From contig CP054936.1 in assembly GCA_013364255.1 (NCBI GenBank), positions 7,210,353 through 7,274,352 of the forward strand: DNA of 64,000 bases, in the 5' to 3' direction. Every line of letters starts with the position of its first letter. Position 1 is the stretch's first letter. A program made the position numbers and the translations under genes. The notes under the pieces were generated by a model. That model saw nothing but the letters and a program-made list of their open reading frames with translations. It did no database searches and was not told the origin of the DNA. The DNA is from Streptomyces seoulensis (lineage in GTDB: Bacteria; Actinomycetota; Actinomycetes; Streptomycetales; Streptomycetaceae). Of the stretch, positions 16,443-24,131 are shown piece by piece.

Positions 16443-16482
16443 GCGAAGGGGTGGACCGTCCGAGGACGGTCCACCCCTTCGC
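16443..16482 (+). terminator. strong terminator after gcl
   Basis: A 19-bp perfect stem (16443-16461 with 16464-16482; arm core GAAGGGGTGGACCGTCC) closes with a tight GA/CGAG loop. The rest of the gap to 16717 holds no gene and no other clear signal. Confidence 0.85.
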
Positions 16483-16717
16483 CGTGCGTGCACAGCGGGC
16501 CCCGCCACCCCCGTACCGGCGGGTCCCGCTTCCCCCGTGCCCCCGTGCCCACAGGCCCCGCCGCCCCCGTTCCCGACGGGCCCTGTGTGAGGGGAAGTCT
16601 GCCCTCTTCCGACCCCCGGCGAAGCCCCCGCGACCGGGTTCAGAGCTTGATTTGAGCATGACGTAGTGGTCCTGGGCCCGATGCAGTACGCGGGCCGCGG
16701 GGAGCATCCGCGTCGGC

Positions 16718-17302
16718 TCAGATCGCGCGCCGGGCGCCCGTGCCCCGGTCGCCGTCCGCGCGCGTCAGCACGGCGCTGGTGACGAGGTCGAAGAGGTGGT
16801 CGGCGCGGGGCGCGAGCGCGGGTTGATCGCCGGCCCACGCGAGCATGGCCATCAGGGCGAAGAGGTCGTCGCCGTCGAGGTCGTCGCGGGCCGTGCCCGC
16901 GGCCTGGGCCCGAGCGAGGAGCCGGGCGCCGGCCGCGCGCAGGGTGACGCACGAGGCGTGCAGGGCGGATTCGGGGTCCTCGATGGCCGCCGCCATCAGG
17001 ACGGTCACCCCTCGGTACTCGGTCGTCCAGGCGACGCAGTCGCGCACCCAGAAGGCGAGAGCGTCCTCGGCCGTGTGCGCCGTTTCCAGCTCACTCGCTC
17101 TGGTCGTCAGGTCGCCGAAGCTCGCGTGCAGCAGGCCCTCCAGGAGCGCCTCGCGCGTGGGGAAGTGCCGCAGCAGCGTCGCGAGGCCGACGCCGGCTCT
17201 GCGCGCGATGTCGCGCATCGACACGTCGATGCCCTGCTCGGCCACGACGGGACCCGCCACGGCGAGCAGATGGTCGCGGTTTCGCTGCGCGTCGACTCGC
17301 AT
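16718..17302 (-). CDS. TetR family repressor
   Basis: A 194-aa protein. The N-terminal TetR HTH runs from about residue 8 to 54 (RDHLLAVAGPVVAEQGIDVS, then IARRAGVGLATLLRHFPTREALL); the rest is a helical ligand domain. It is divergent from a quinone-oxidoreductase-like gene, 116 bp apart, with a large perfect inverted repeat between them, so it most likely represses both itself and that gene and responds to a small electrophile or drug. The ATG at 17302 follows AAGGAGACCGA; a longer frame to 17374 would run through the operator and is rejected. Confidence 0.88.
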   Translation of the reverse strand: MRVDAQRNRDHLLAVAGPVVAEQGIDVSMRDIARRAGVGLATLLRHFPTREALLEGLLHASFGDLTTRASELETAHTAEDALAFWVRDCVAWTTEYRGVTVLMAAAIEDPESALHASCVTLRAAGARLLARAQAAGTARDDLDGDDLFALMAMLAWAGDQPALAPRADHLFDLVTSAVLTRADGDRGTGARRAI

Positions 17303-17321
17303 TCGGTCTCCTTGCTTGACG

Positions 17322-17380
17322 AAACGGTTCACTGATCCATATATTCGGATCAGTGAACCGTTTATGTGGTGCACTGATCC
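17322..17380. promoter_or_regulatory. TetR operator between divergent genes
   Basis: A perfect 17-bp inverted repeat AAACGGTTCACTGATCC (17322-17338) / GGATCAGTGAACCGTTT (17347-17363) has an 8-bp AT-rich spacer. A third copy of the half-site core CACTGATCC lies at 17372-17380 in direct orientation to the first. Its size and position fit a TetR dimer-pair operator controlling both directions. Confidence 0.85.
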
Positions 17381-17418
17381 GAATAAATGTATACCGTGCC
17401 GTAGGCAGGAGGAACACG

Positions 17419-18432
17419 ATGCCGACCCGCATGATGAAAGCGATCCGGCTGCACGAGTTCGGCGGCCCCGAGGTGTTGCGCCACGAGGAGGTCGCGGTTC
17501 CCGAACCGGCCTCGGGCGAGGTGCTCGTCCGCGTGCGGGCGGTCGGTCTCAACCCGCCCGACTGGTACGTACGCGAGGGCATGCCCGGCGTCCCTCCCGA
17601 GTTCAGGCCCCCGTTCGACCTGCCCCTGATCCCGGGGACCGACGTCTCGGGTGTCGTGGAAGCCGTCGCCGCCGACGTCCCCGGCTTCACGGCCGGGGAC
17701 GAGGTGATGGGGATGCTGCGCTTTCCCGGTCTGACGCAGAGCGGCGCGTACGCCGAGTACGTCACCGCGCCCGCGGCCGACCTCGCGCCCAAGCCGGCCG
17801 CCGTGGACCACACGCACGCTGCCGCGCTGCCCATGTCGGGGCTGACGGCGTGGCAGTACCTGATCGACGTCGGGCACGACCACCCCTCCCCGTTCCAGGA
17901 GGCGAGGCACCGCCCCGTGGCGCTGGGCGGCGACACCACGGTGCTCGTCAACGGAGCCGGCGGCGGCGTCGGCCACCTCGCCCTGCAACTGGCCAAGTGG
18001 AAGGGCGCCCACGTCATCGCCGTGGCCTCCGGCGCCCACGAGACCTTCCTCCACGGCCTCGGCGCCGACGAGTACATCGACTACACCGAGCAGCGCCCCG
18101 AGGACGTCGTCCGCGACGTCGACCTCGTCCTGGACGCCGTCGGGGGTCCCCGCAGCCGACGCTTCCTGCCCGCTCTCAAGCGCGGCGGCGCCCTGTACCC
18201 GGTGTACTTCGGAGAGTTCGACGACGAGGAGAACGCGAGGCTGGGCGTCACCGTGTCCGGCACGCAGGTACGGGCGAACGGCGCCCAGCTCGCGGAACTG
18301 GGACGCCTGATGGAGGCGGGCACGATCCGCGTCGCCGTCGACAGCGCCTTCGCGCTCGCGGACGCCCGGGCGGCGCACGAGCGCGCCGCCCGGGGACACA
18401 TCCAGGGCAAGATCGTGCTCACGGTCCCCTGA
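17419..18432 (+). CDS. NADPH:quinone oxidoreductase-like (zinc-independent MDR) enzyme
   Basis: A 337-aa medium-chain reductase. The N-terminal GroES-like domain reads EVLVRVRAVGLNPPDWYVREG. The Rossmann core GAGGGVGHLALQLAKWKGA lies around residues 175-193, and the C-terminus closes with AARGHIQGKIVLTV. No zinc-ligand Cys/His set is seen, so it belongs to the quinone oxidoreductase/enone reductase branch, reducing electrophilic carbonyls with NADPH. AGGAGG stands 8 nt before the ATG. It is controlled by the adjacent TetR protein through the 17-bp operator. A stress or detoxification role is inferred. Confidence 0.88.
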   Translation: MPTRMMKAIRLHEFGGPEVLRHEEVAVPEPASGEVLVRVRAVGLNPPDWYVREGMPGVPPEFRPPFDLPLIPGTDVSGVVEAVAADVPGFTAGDEVMGMLRFPGLTQSGAYAEYVTAPAADLAPKPAAVDHTHAAALPMSGLTAWQYLIDVGHDHPSPFQEARHRPVALGGDTTVLVNGAGGGVGHLALQLAKWKGAHVIAVASGAHETFLHGLGADEYIDYTEQRPEDVVRDVDLVLDAVGGPRSRRFLPALKRGGALYPVYFGEFDDEENARLGVTVSGTQVRANGAQLAELGRLMEAGTIRVAVDSAFALADARAAHERAARGHIQGKIVLTVP

Positions 18433-18471
18433 GGCGCCGAGGCCCCCGGAGGCTGCCTGTCCCGGTCCCGT

Positions 18472-18708
18472 TCAGGCGTCCTCGTGCTCCGACAGGCCCG
18501 GCCAGTCGTCCGGGCCGCCGCCCTGCCATTCGATGAGGTCGCTCTCCTCGACCTCGACCCGGTCCAGGTCGGCCAGGCGGAGGATCTCGACCACGTCGTC
18601 CAGGTGGGAGGCGAGCCCGAGCGTCACGTCGCCCTCGGTCACCCGCCGGGAGCCGTCCAGGGCCGGCGAATGCACCACGATGTGCGGATGCCGCGTGAGA
18701 TGGTCCAT
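18472..18708 (-). CDS. small conserved acidic protein of unknown function
   Basis: A 78-aa, strongly acidic protein (many Asp/Glu in VEVEESDLIEWQGGGPDDW). It has no signal peptide, membrane helix or Cys motif. The codon pattern is gene-like, and an AGG-containing ribosome site precedes the ATG. I do not recognise a characterised family. The predicted beta-rich start (HIVVHSPALDGSRRV) and a DDVVEILRLADLD helix suggest a compact single domain. It lies convergent to the quinone oxidoreductase gene, 39 bp away. Confidence 0.6.
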   Translation of the reverse strand: MDHLTRHPHIVVHSPALDGSRRVTEGDVTLGLASHLDDVVEILRLADLDRVEVEESDLIEWQGGGPDDWPGLSEHEDA

Positions 18709-19162
18709 GCTCTCAGCCTCCCGCCGGCGCGGCCGCCCCGCACCCGGAGAGGGAGGCCGGGCACGCCGAAGAGCGCCGGATGCGGGACCGTCCGCATCCG
18801 GCGCTCATCGGCCCGGTGAGGTATGAAGTTGTCGGTGGTGCCCGTCCGACGGCACGAGACTGGGCGCGACAGGACATTCGCGCCGCCGGACGGAGTCCGG
18901 TGGGGGAGGCGCCTCATCGGGTGAGGCGGTGTTCCGGGCTGGGACCGCGGTGATGCGACGGCCGTGCGCGGCCTTCCCTCTGGTCGAGAAGGCGCTGCGC
19001 TCGGCCTTCACCACCGCACTGGCTCGCATCCACCGCGGTCCTCGCCCTGACCGCGCAGGTACCGGCCGACCACCCCTCATCCGGGTCGTCCGGCGCCCGC
19101 GCGGGGCGTTGCGCGTCCGGCTCCCGACCTCCCCGTCGGGGGGGCCGGACGCGGTGTGCGGG
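18709..19162. other. 454-bp intergenic region with one strong hairpin
   Basis: Frames here read as Arg/Pro/Ala-rich noise with no family resemblance. The only clear element is the 15-bp hairpin at 18771-18806. The segment 18920-19140 keeps high GC but lacks the third-position pattern of a real gene. Confidence 0.5.
18771..18806. terminator. isolated 15-bp hairpin
   Basis: GAGCGCCGGATGCGG (18771-18785) pairs perfectly with CCGCATCCGGCGCTC (18792-18806) around the loop GACCGT. It lies 357 bp past the leftward catalase stop and 63 bp upstream of the next leftward start. It could end catalase read-through or an unseen small transcript. Confidence 0.6.
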
Positions 19163-20626
19163 TCAGTCCTCGCGCAGGGCGCGGACCGCCGCCTCCACAC
19201 GCTTGCCGTACTCGGTGTCGGCGGCGTGGAAGTGTGCGAGGTTCTTCTCGACGACGTCGTTGCGGGTGACCTGCGAGAGGCCGCCGGCGATGGTCGCCAC
19301 CAGACGCTGCCGGGAGTCCTCCGGCAGCAGCCGGTACAGCTCGCCCGCCTGGAAGAAGTCGTCGTCCTTGGTGTGCTGAGGGGCCTCGTGCGTGCCGGTG
19401 TGCCCGGACACGGCCAGCGGCGCCGCCAGCGGGGCGCCGGTCTCCACCGGGCCGTCGTACGAGTTGGGCTCGTAGTTCTTGGCGTACCGGTCCTGGGAGT
19501 TGGCGGCCATCAGGCCGTCGCGGCCGTAGTTGGCGGCGCCGCCCGGGACGGCCTTGGGCGCGTTCACCGCGAGCTGGGTGTGGTTGACGCCCAGGCGGTA
19601 GCGGTGGGCGTCGGCGTAGGCGAACAGCCGGCCCTGGAGCATCTTGTCCGGTGAGGGGCCGATGCCCGGCACGAAGTTGTTCGGGGAGAACGCGGCCTGC
19701 TCGACCTCGGCGAACACGTTGTCCGGGTTGCGGTCCAGCACCAGGCGGCCCACGCGCTTGAGCGGGTAGTCCGCGTGCGGCCACACCTTGGTCAGGTCGA
19801 ACGGGTTGAAGCGGTAGTTCGCCGCCTCGGCCGCCGGCATGATCTGCACGTGCAGCGTCCAGGACGGGTGCACCCCGCGCTCGATCGCCTGGAGCAGGTC
19901 GGTCTGGTGCGAGTTGGCGTCCTGGCCCACCAGCTCGGCGGCCTGCTCGCCGGTCAGGCAGCGGATGCCCTGGTCGGTCTTGAAGTGGTACTTGACGAAG
20001 AACGCCTCGCCGGACCGGTTCGTCCACTGGTAGGTGTGCGAGCCGAAGCCGTCCATGTGGCGGTAGGACGCCGGGATGCCGCGGTCGCCCATCAACCAGG
20101 TCACCTGGTGCGTGGCCTCGGGGGAGTGCGCCCAGAAGTCCCAGACGTTGTCCGGCTCCTGGCGGCCGGTGAACGGGTCGCGCTTCTGCGAGTGGATGAA
20201 GTCGGGGAACTTGATCGGGTCCTTGATGAAGAACACCGGGGTGTTGTTGCCGACGAGGTCGTAGTTGCCCTCCTCGGTGTAGAACTTCACCGCGAAGCCG
20301 CGCGGGTCGCGCACCGCGTCCGCGCCGCCGAGCGAGTCGGCCACGGTGGAGAAGCGCACGAACACCTCGGTGCGCTTGCCGATCTCGCTCAGGAAGTCGG
20401 CGTGCGTGAAGCCGGTGACGTCGTCGGTCACCTCGAAGCGGCCGTAGGCGCCGGAGCCGCGGGCGTGCACCACGCGCTCCGGGATGCGCTCGCGGTTGAA
20501 GCGCGCCAGCTTCTCCAGCAGGTGCTGGTCCTGGAGCAGGAGCGGGCCGCCGATGCCGGCGGAAGCGGAGTTCTGGTTGTCGGCGACCGGGGCGCCGGAC
20601 TCTGTCGTGAGCACGCGCTTCGACAT
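19163..20626 (-). CDS. monofunctional haem catalase within the glyoxylate cluster
   Basis: A 487-aa small-subunit (clade 3) catalase that splits 2 H2O2 into water and O2. Distal His54 (RVVHARGSGAYG) and Asn127 (VGNNTPVFF) carry the same numbers as in Proteus mirabilis catalase. The proximal haem-Tyr motif reads RLFAYADAHRYR, and the NADPH-binding region is typical. It lies between gcl and the glxR-hyi pair and shares their AllR-type promoter boxes, so it probably removes peroxide made by uricase rather than serving general stress. A second catalase of a different subgroup is at 44.1 kb. The start ATG has GGAAGG upstream. Confidence 0.95.
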   Translation of the reverse strand: MSKRVLTTESGAPVADNQNSASAGIGGPLLLQDQHLLEKLARFNRERIPERVVHARGSGAYGRFEVTDDVTGFTHADFLSEIGKRTEVFVRFSTVADSLGGADAVRDPRGFAVKFYTEEGNYDLVGNNTPVFFIKDPIKFPDFIHSQKRDPFTGRQEPDNVWDFWAHSPEATHQVTWLMGDRGIPASYRHMDGFGSHTYQWTNRSGEAFFVKYHFKTDQGIRCLTGEQAAELVGQDANSHQTDLLQAIERGVHPSWTLHVQIMPAAEAANYRFNPFDLTKVWPHADYPLKRVGRLVLDRNPDNVFAEVEQAAFSPNNFVPGIGPSPDKMLQGRLFAYADAHRYRLGVNHTQLAVNAPKAVPGGAANYGRDGLMAANSQDRYAKNYEPNSYDGPVETGAPLAAPLAVSGHTGTHEAPQHTKDDDFFQAGELYRLLPEDSRQRLVATIAGGLSQVTRNDVVEKNLAHFHAADTEYGKRVEAAVRALRED

Positions 20627-20641
20627 CGTGGACCTTCCATA

Positions 20642-20705
20642 CGAGGGGCAGCGGAAACTTGTTTCCGCTTTGTGGAGCCTAGGTTTGGAGCGATCGGCGC
20701 GTCAA
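20642..20705 (-). promoter_or_regulatory. catalase promoter with AllR-type boxes
   Basis: Reading leftward there is a -35 TTGACG (20705-20700), an 18-nt spacer and a -10 TAGGCT (20681-20676). A box TTCCGCTTTGTGGAG (20663-20677) overlaps the end of the -10. A second, half-conserved box ending GCGGAA (20642-20656) lies exactly 21 bp further on. A perfect 18-bp dyad GCGGAAAC-TT-GTTTCCGC (20651-20668) is interleaved. Confidence 0.65.
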
Positions 20706-20740
20706 CAGTTTGTTGAAGGACTGCATCAACAGTTTGTCAA
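20702..20740. promoter_or_regulatory. two TCAACA-N3-TGTTGA palindromes upstream of the catalase
   Basis: TCAACA-GTT-TGTTGA (20702-20716) overlaps the -35. A second copy TCAACA-GTT-TGTCAA (20726-20740) has its centre 24 bp upstream. The same dyad recurs at the uraD, aceB and allB promoters. Confidence 0.65.
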
Positions 20741-20845
20741 AGAGGGTCGACCGGCTGCCGGAGGTGGTTCCGGGCGACGCCGCCGCCTGGGCGCGACAGG
20801 ACAGGTGTCAGCGGCGGCGTCGCCCGGAGGTCTCGGGTGGGACCG

Positions 20846-21760
20846 TCAGAGCTGGGCGCCGGACAGGCGCTCCACGGCCCGCAGCAGGGCCGAGTGGTCC
20901 AGGCCGCCGTCGCCCTGGGCGCGCAGCGAGGCCACCAGCTGGGCGACCACGGCGCCGACCGGCAGCGCGGCGCCGACGTTGCGGGCGGCGTCGGTGACGA
21001 TGCCCATGTCCTTGTGGTGCAGGTCGATGCGGAAGCCCGGCTTGAAGTCCCGGTTCAGGAAGTTGTCCTTCTTGCGGGTCAGCACGGTCGAGCCGGCCAG
21101 GCCGCCGTTGAGGACGTCCAGGGCGGCGGCGAGGTCCACGCCGGACTTCTCCAGGAAGACCACGGCCTCGGCGCACGCCTGGATGTTCACGGCGACGATG
21201 AGCTGGTTGGCGGCCTTCACGGTCTGGCCCGAGCCGTGCGGACCGCACAGCACGATGGTCTTGCCCAGCGCGTCGAAGATCGGCTTGGCCTCGTCGAAGT
21301 CGGCGCGCTCGCCGCCGACCATGATGGACAGCACGGCCTCGATGGCGCCGGCCTCGCCGCCGGAGACCGGGGCGTCCAGGACGCGGATGCCCTTGTCCTT
21401 GGCGGCCTTGGCCAGGTCGACCGAGGTCTGCGGGGTGATCGAGGACATGTCGATCAGCAGCGCGCCGGACCGGGCGTTCTCCAGGATGCCGTCCGGGCCG
21501 TAGGCGATGGCCTCGACCTGCGGGGAGGCGGGGACCATGGTGATGACCACGTCGGCGTCCCGGACGGCCTCGGCGATCGAGCCGGCCGCGGAGCCGCCGG
21601 CGGCGGCCAGCCGGTCCAGCTTCTCCTGCTCCAGGGTGAAGCCGGTGACCTGGTAACCGGCCTTGATCAGGTTCTCGGACATGGGGGAGCCCATGATGCC
21701 GAGGCCGACCCATGCGATCGTCGGGCGGGTGGGCTGGGAAGAACCTGCAAGGGTGCTCAT
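20846..21760 (-). CDS. glxR: tartronate semialdehyde reductase (2-hydroxy-3-oxopropionate reductase)
   Basis: A 304-aa beta-hydroxyacid dehydrogenase reducing tartronate semialdehyde to D-glycerate with NAD(P)H. The N-terminal dinucleotide site WVGLGIMGSPMSENLIKAG lies at residues 17-35. The substrate-binding glycines DAPVSGGEAGA are near 130, and the catalytic Lys is in TVKAANQLIV near 180. It takes the Gcl product to glycerate. It follows hyi in the same direction (42-bp gap) and has no promoter signal of its own, so a hyi-glxR operon is expected. The start is ATG 21760 with GAGAGGC upstream. Confidence 0.95.
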   Translation of the reverse strand: MSTLAGSSQPTRPTIAWVGLGIMGSPMSENLIKAGYQVTGFTLEQEKLDRLAAAGGSAAGSIAEAVRDADVVITMVPASPQVEAIAYGPDGILENARSGALLIDMSSITPQTSVDLAKAAKDKGIRVLDAPVSGGEAGAIEAVLSIMVGGERADFDEAKPIFDALGKTIVLCGPHGSGQTVKAANQLIVAVNIQACAEAVVFLEKSGVDLAAALDVLNGGLAGSTVLTRKKDNFLNRDFKPGFRIDLHHKDMGIVTDAARNVGAALPVGAVVAQLVASLRAQGDGGLDHSALLRAVERLSGAQL

Positions 21761-21802
21761 ATTCGGGGTGCCTCTCTCAAAAGCTCTGTTACGTCTGCGA
21801 CT

Positions 21803-22642
21803 TCAGCGGGCCGCGCGGGCCTCGGCCGGCAGCCAGTCGAAGGCCTCGGCGCTCGGCCGGCCGCCCGGCTTGTACTCCAGGCCGACCCAGCCGTCGTAAC
21901 CGGCCTTGCGCAGCTGGTCGAGCAGCTCCTCCAGGGGGAGGGAGCCGGTGCCCGGGGCGCCGCGGCCGGGGTTGTCGGCGATCTGCACGTGGCCGGTCTT
22001 CGCCGCGTACCGCTCGATCACCGCCGGCAGGTCCTCGCCGTTCATCGACAGGTGGTACAGGTCCATCAGGAACTTGGCGTTGCCGAGGCCGGTGGCCGCG
22101 TTCACCTCGTCCACGACCTCGATCGCGGCGGGCGCGCTGACCAGCGGGCACAGCGGCGACTCGGGCTTGTTCAGCGCCTCGATCAGCAGCGTGCCACCGA
22201 TCCGGTTGACCGCGCGGGCCGCCAGGACCAGGTTCTCCAGGGCGAGCGCGTCCTGCTCGGCGGGGTCCACGCCCTCGACGCGGTTGCCGTACAGCGCGTT
22301 GAACGCCGTGCAGCCGAGGGAGTCGGCGAAGCCGATCGCCACGTCGATGTTGGCGCGGAACCGCTCGGACTCCTCGCCGGGGACCGACAGCGCGCCCCGG
22401 TCGGGGCCCGGCAGCTGTCCGGCGTAGAAGTTCAGCCCGGTCAGCTGGACGCCCGCGTCCTCGATCGCCTTCTTGAGCGCGTCGAGCTCGGACTGCTCGG
22501 GGGTGGGGGCGTCGACCCAGGGCCACCACAGCTCGACCGCGGTGAAGCCGGCCGCGGCGGCGGCCGCGGGACGCTCCAGGAGCGGGAGTTCCGTGAAGAG
22601 GATCGACAGGTTGACGTTGAAGCGCTGGTCTGCGAATCCCAT
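21803..22642 (-). CDS. hyi: hydroxypyruvate isomerase
   Basis: A 279-aa TIM-barrel xylose-isomerase-like enzyme interconverting hydroxypyruvate and tartronate semialdehyde. Family motifs: FNVNLSILFTELPLLER at the start, GLNFYAG near 69, catalytic Glu in LIEALNK near 153, DLYHLSMNGEDL, QIADNPGRGAPGTG, and the second catalytic Glu in GLEYKPGG near 255. It is first gene of the hyi-glxR operon. The promoter has two AllR-type boxes 21 bp apart. The ATG at 22642 follows GGGAGCGCGG. Confidence 0.93.
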   Translation of the reverse strand: MGFADQRFNVNLSILFTELPLLERPAAAAAAGFTAVELWWPWVDAPTPEQSELDALKKAIEDAGVQLTGLNFYAGQLPGPDRGALSVPGEESERFRANIDVAIGFADSLGCTAFNALYGNRVEGVDPAEQDALALENLVLAARAVNRIGGTLLIEALNKPESPLCPLVSAPAAIEVVDEVNAATGLGNAKFLMDLYHLSMNGEDLPAVIERYAAKTGHVQIADNPGRGAPGTGSLPLEELLDQLRKAGYDGWVGLEYKPGGRPSAEAFDWLPAEARAAR

Positions 22643-22671
22643 CGGGGGCCGCGCTCCCTTCCGTGTCGCTA

Positions 22672-22736
22672 TTCCGTATTGCGGAAGTTCATTTCTGCTT
22701 AACGGAAGACTGCCGGTGAGAGTCGCGGGTTGTCAA
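22672..22736 (-). promoter_or_regulatory. hyi-glxR promoter with paired AllR-type boxes
   Basis: Reading leftward there is a -35 TTGACA (22736-22731) and a -10-like CAGTCT (22712-22707, 18-nt spacer). Then come box TTCTGCTTAACGGAA (22693-22707) and box TTCCGTATTGCGGAA (22672-22686), with centres exactly 21 bp apart. The first box abuts the -10, as at gcl and allB. Confidence 0.72.
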
Positions 22737-22812
22737 GAGGGGAGGTCCGGCCGGTGCGCCCCCGTCCGGCCGGAAAGGCCCCGAAGCGCCGCCCGCGCGT
22801 TAGGTTGAGCGC

Positions 22813-23064
22813 GTGCGATTGAGAGTTGAGTTCACGACCGAACCCTTCGACCTGGACGAGGCGCCCGCCCACGCCGTGGTGGCCCGCGAGGTGGTCGAGG
22901 CGGCGGAGCTGGACGCCGTGGACGTCGGGCCGTTCGGCAACACCGCGGAAGGAGGCGCCGACGCGGTCCTGACCGCCGTGGACGCCCTGCTGCGCAAGAG
23001 CCTGAAGGCCGGCGCCACCCGTATCTCGCTCCAGGTCAACGTGATCGGGGAGGGTGATAGGTGA
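22813..23064 (+). CDS. thiamine-binding-like small protein (MTH1187/YkoF-type, DUF77-like)
   Basis: An 83-aa protein with a beta-alpha-beta-beta-alpha-beta pattern. DVGPFGNTAEGGADAVLTAVD followed by AGATRISLQVNV aligns by eye with the GPMGT..EG...V..AV and AGA.R...I.I stretches of the MTH1187/YkoF thiamine-binding family. If right, it binds thiamine or a related pyrimidine in the cytoplasm, which is notable beside the ThDP enzyme Gcl. Translation is probably leaderless: a -10-like TAGGTT (22801-22806) lies 6 nt before the GTG. It overlaps the next gene by GTGA. Assignment is by motif only. Confidence 0.62.
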   Translation: MRLRVEFTTEPFDLDEAPAHAVVAREVVEAAELDAVDVGPFGNTAEGGADAVLTAVDALLRKSLKAGATRISLQVNVIGEGDR

Positions 23065-23423
23065 CCGGGCAGGAGCCGTTCATCGCGGCCGTGAAGCCGC
23101 TGGTCGACGCGATCGGCGGCGAGCTGCTGCCGCCGGACGAGGCGGGTCTGGACGACGTGGTGCTCGCCTGGGAGGGCGTGGACGCCGTCGCGGTGCGCCT
23201 GCCGCAGCTCGCCGACTCCCTCGACCACATCCTGGCCGCCATGGAGCGCCGCAAGGGGGTGCCGCTCGCGGAACTGGACCGCAGGGCCAAACAGGAGATC
23301 GTCCGGGTCCTGGAGGCGCGCGGCGCCTTCTCGGTGCGGCACGGGGTGGAGACGGTGGCGGGCGCCCTCGGCGTCAGCCGCTTCACCGTCTACAACTACC
23401 TCAACCGGGAAAAGGAAGCCTGA
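23061..23423 (+). CDS. YheO-type helix-turn-helix protein
   Basis: A 120-aa protein coupled to the thiamine-binding-like gene. Residues about 80-118 form an HTH of the YheO C-terminal type (KQEIVRVLEARGAFSVRHGV, then VAGALGVSRFTVYNYLNR). The N-terminal 70 residues resemble a shortened PAS-like YheO sensor half (AVRLPQLADSLDHILAAMERR). It is a likely DNA-binding regulator of unknown ligand. Because it stands next to the urate operon, it is one candidate for binding the TCAACA-N3-TGTTGA sites, though nothing in the sequence proves this. Confidence 0.7.
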   Translation: MTGQEPFIAAVKPLVDAIGGELLPPDEAGLDDVVLAWEGVDAVAVRLPQLADSLDHILAAMERRKGVPLAELDRRAKQEIVRVLEARGAFSVRHGVETVAGALGVSRFTVYNYLNREKEA

Positions 23424-23501
23424 GCGGCGTCCATCGGGAGGAGCACGGCAGGGCCGCTGCCGGGGGTTAACCGGCCCGACTCCGGGGTTTACCCGGAATT
23501 T

Positions 23502-23542
23502 TCAACAAAGTGTTGACGTGATGTTTCGGAGGGCGTTAGCTA
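23502..23542 (+). promoter_or_regulatory. uraD operon promoter with TCAACA-N3-TGTTGA palindrome
   Basis: A perfect dyad TCAACA-AAG-TGTTGA (23502-23516) overlaps a -35 TTGACG (23513-23518). A -10-like TAGCTA (23537-23542) follows after 18 nt. Unlike the glyoxylate genes, there is no TTCCG-N5-CGGAA box here. Confidence 0.6.
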
Positions 23543-23590
23543 TCCGCAGCCCGTTCAGCACGAAGGCCGTTCGCGGCCACGGAGGCTCCC

Positions 23591-24100
23591 GTGACTACGA
23601 CTTCCACGCCGTCGGGCCTCGCCCGCTTCAACGCCCTCCCGGACGACGCGGCCCGCGCCGCGCTCCGGGAGGCGTGCGCCGCCACGGCGTGGGCGGAGCG
23701 GCTCCGCGCCGCCCGCCCCTACGCCGACCCCGAGGACCTCTACGCCGCCAGTGACGCCGCCATGGCCGAGCTGACGGCGGCGGACCTGGCCGAGGCCATG
23801 GCCGGCCACCCGCCGATCGGCCGCCCCAAGCCCGGCGACCCGACCTCCGCCCGTGAGCAGAGCGGCATGGCCGGGGCGTCCGAGGACCTGAAGGCGGAGA
23901 TGCTCGAACTCAACCTGGCCTACCAGGACAAGTTCGGCCATGTCTTCCTCATCTGCGCCACCGGCCGGACCGGCGAGCAGATGCGGGACGCGGTCAAGGA
24001 GCGGATCGGCAACTCGCCCGAGCAGGAACGGGAGATCGTCCGCACCGAATTGGGGAAGATCAACCGTATCCGGCTCGGCCGGCTGCTCGAAGACGCCTGA
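23591..24100 (+). CDS. uraD: OHCU decarboxylase
   Basis: A 169-aa all-helical enzyme that decarboxylates 2-oxo-4-hydroxy-4-carboxy-5-ureidoimidazoline to S-allantoin, the third step of urate oxidation. The family signature HPPIG is at residues 73-77 (His73 is the catalytic acid/base), followed by GMAGASEDLKAEMLELNLAYQ in two parts and the substrate loop KFGHVFLICATGRTGEQM. It is the first gene of a rightward urate operon, with uraH 31 bp downstream. The GTG start has GGAGG 5 nt upstream. The palindrome over its promoter suggests regulation separate from AllR. Confidence 0.93.
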   Translation: MTTTSTPSGLARFNALPDDAARAALREACAATAWAERLRAARPYADPEDLYAASDAAMAELTAADLAEAMAGHPPIGRPKPGDPTSAREQSGMAGASEDLKAEMLELNLAYQDKFGHVFLICATGRTGEQMRDAVKERIGNSPEQEREIVRTELGKINRIRLGRLLEDA

Positions 24101-24131
24101 GCCCTGCTCGAAGACGCCCGAAGAGGAAAAC

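Noticed and set aside
18929..19654. Open frame rightward across the gap and the end of the catalase
   Set aside because: Most of it is antisense to the catalase and lacks a ribosome site or family resemblance.
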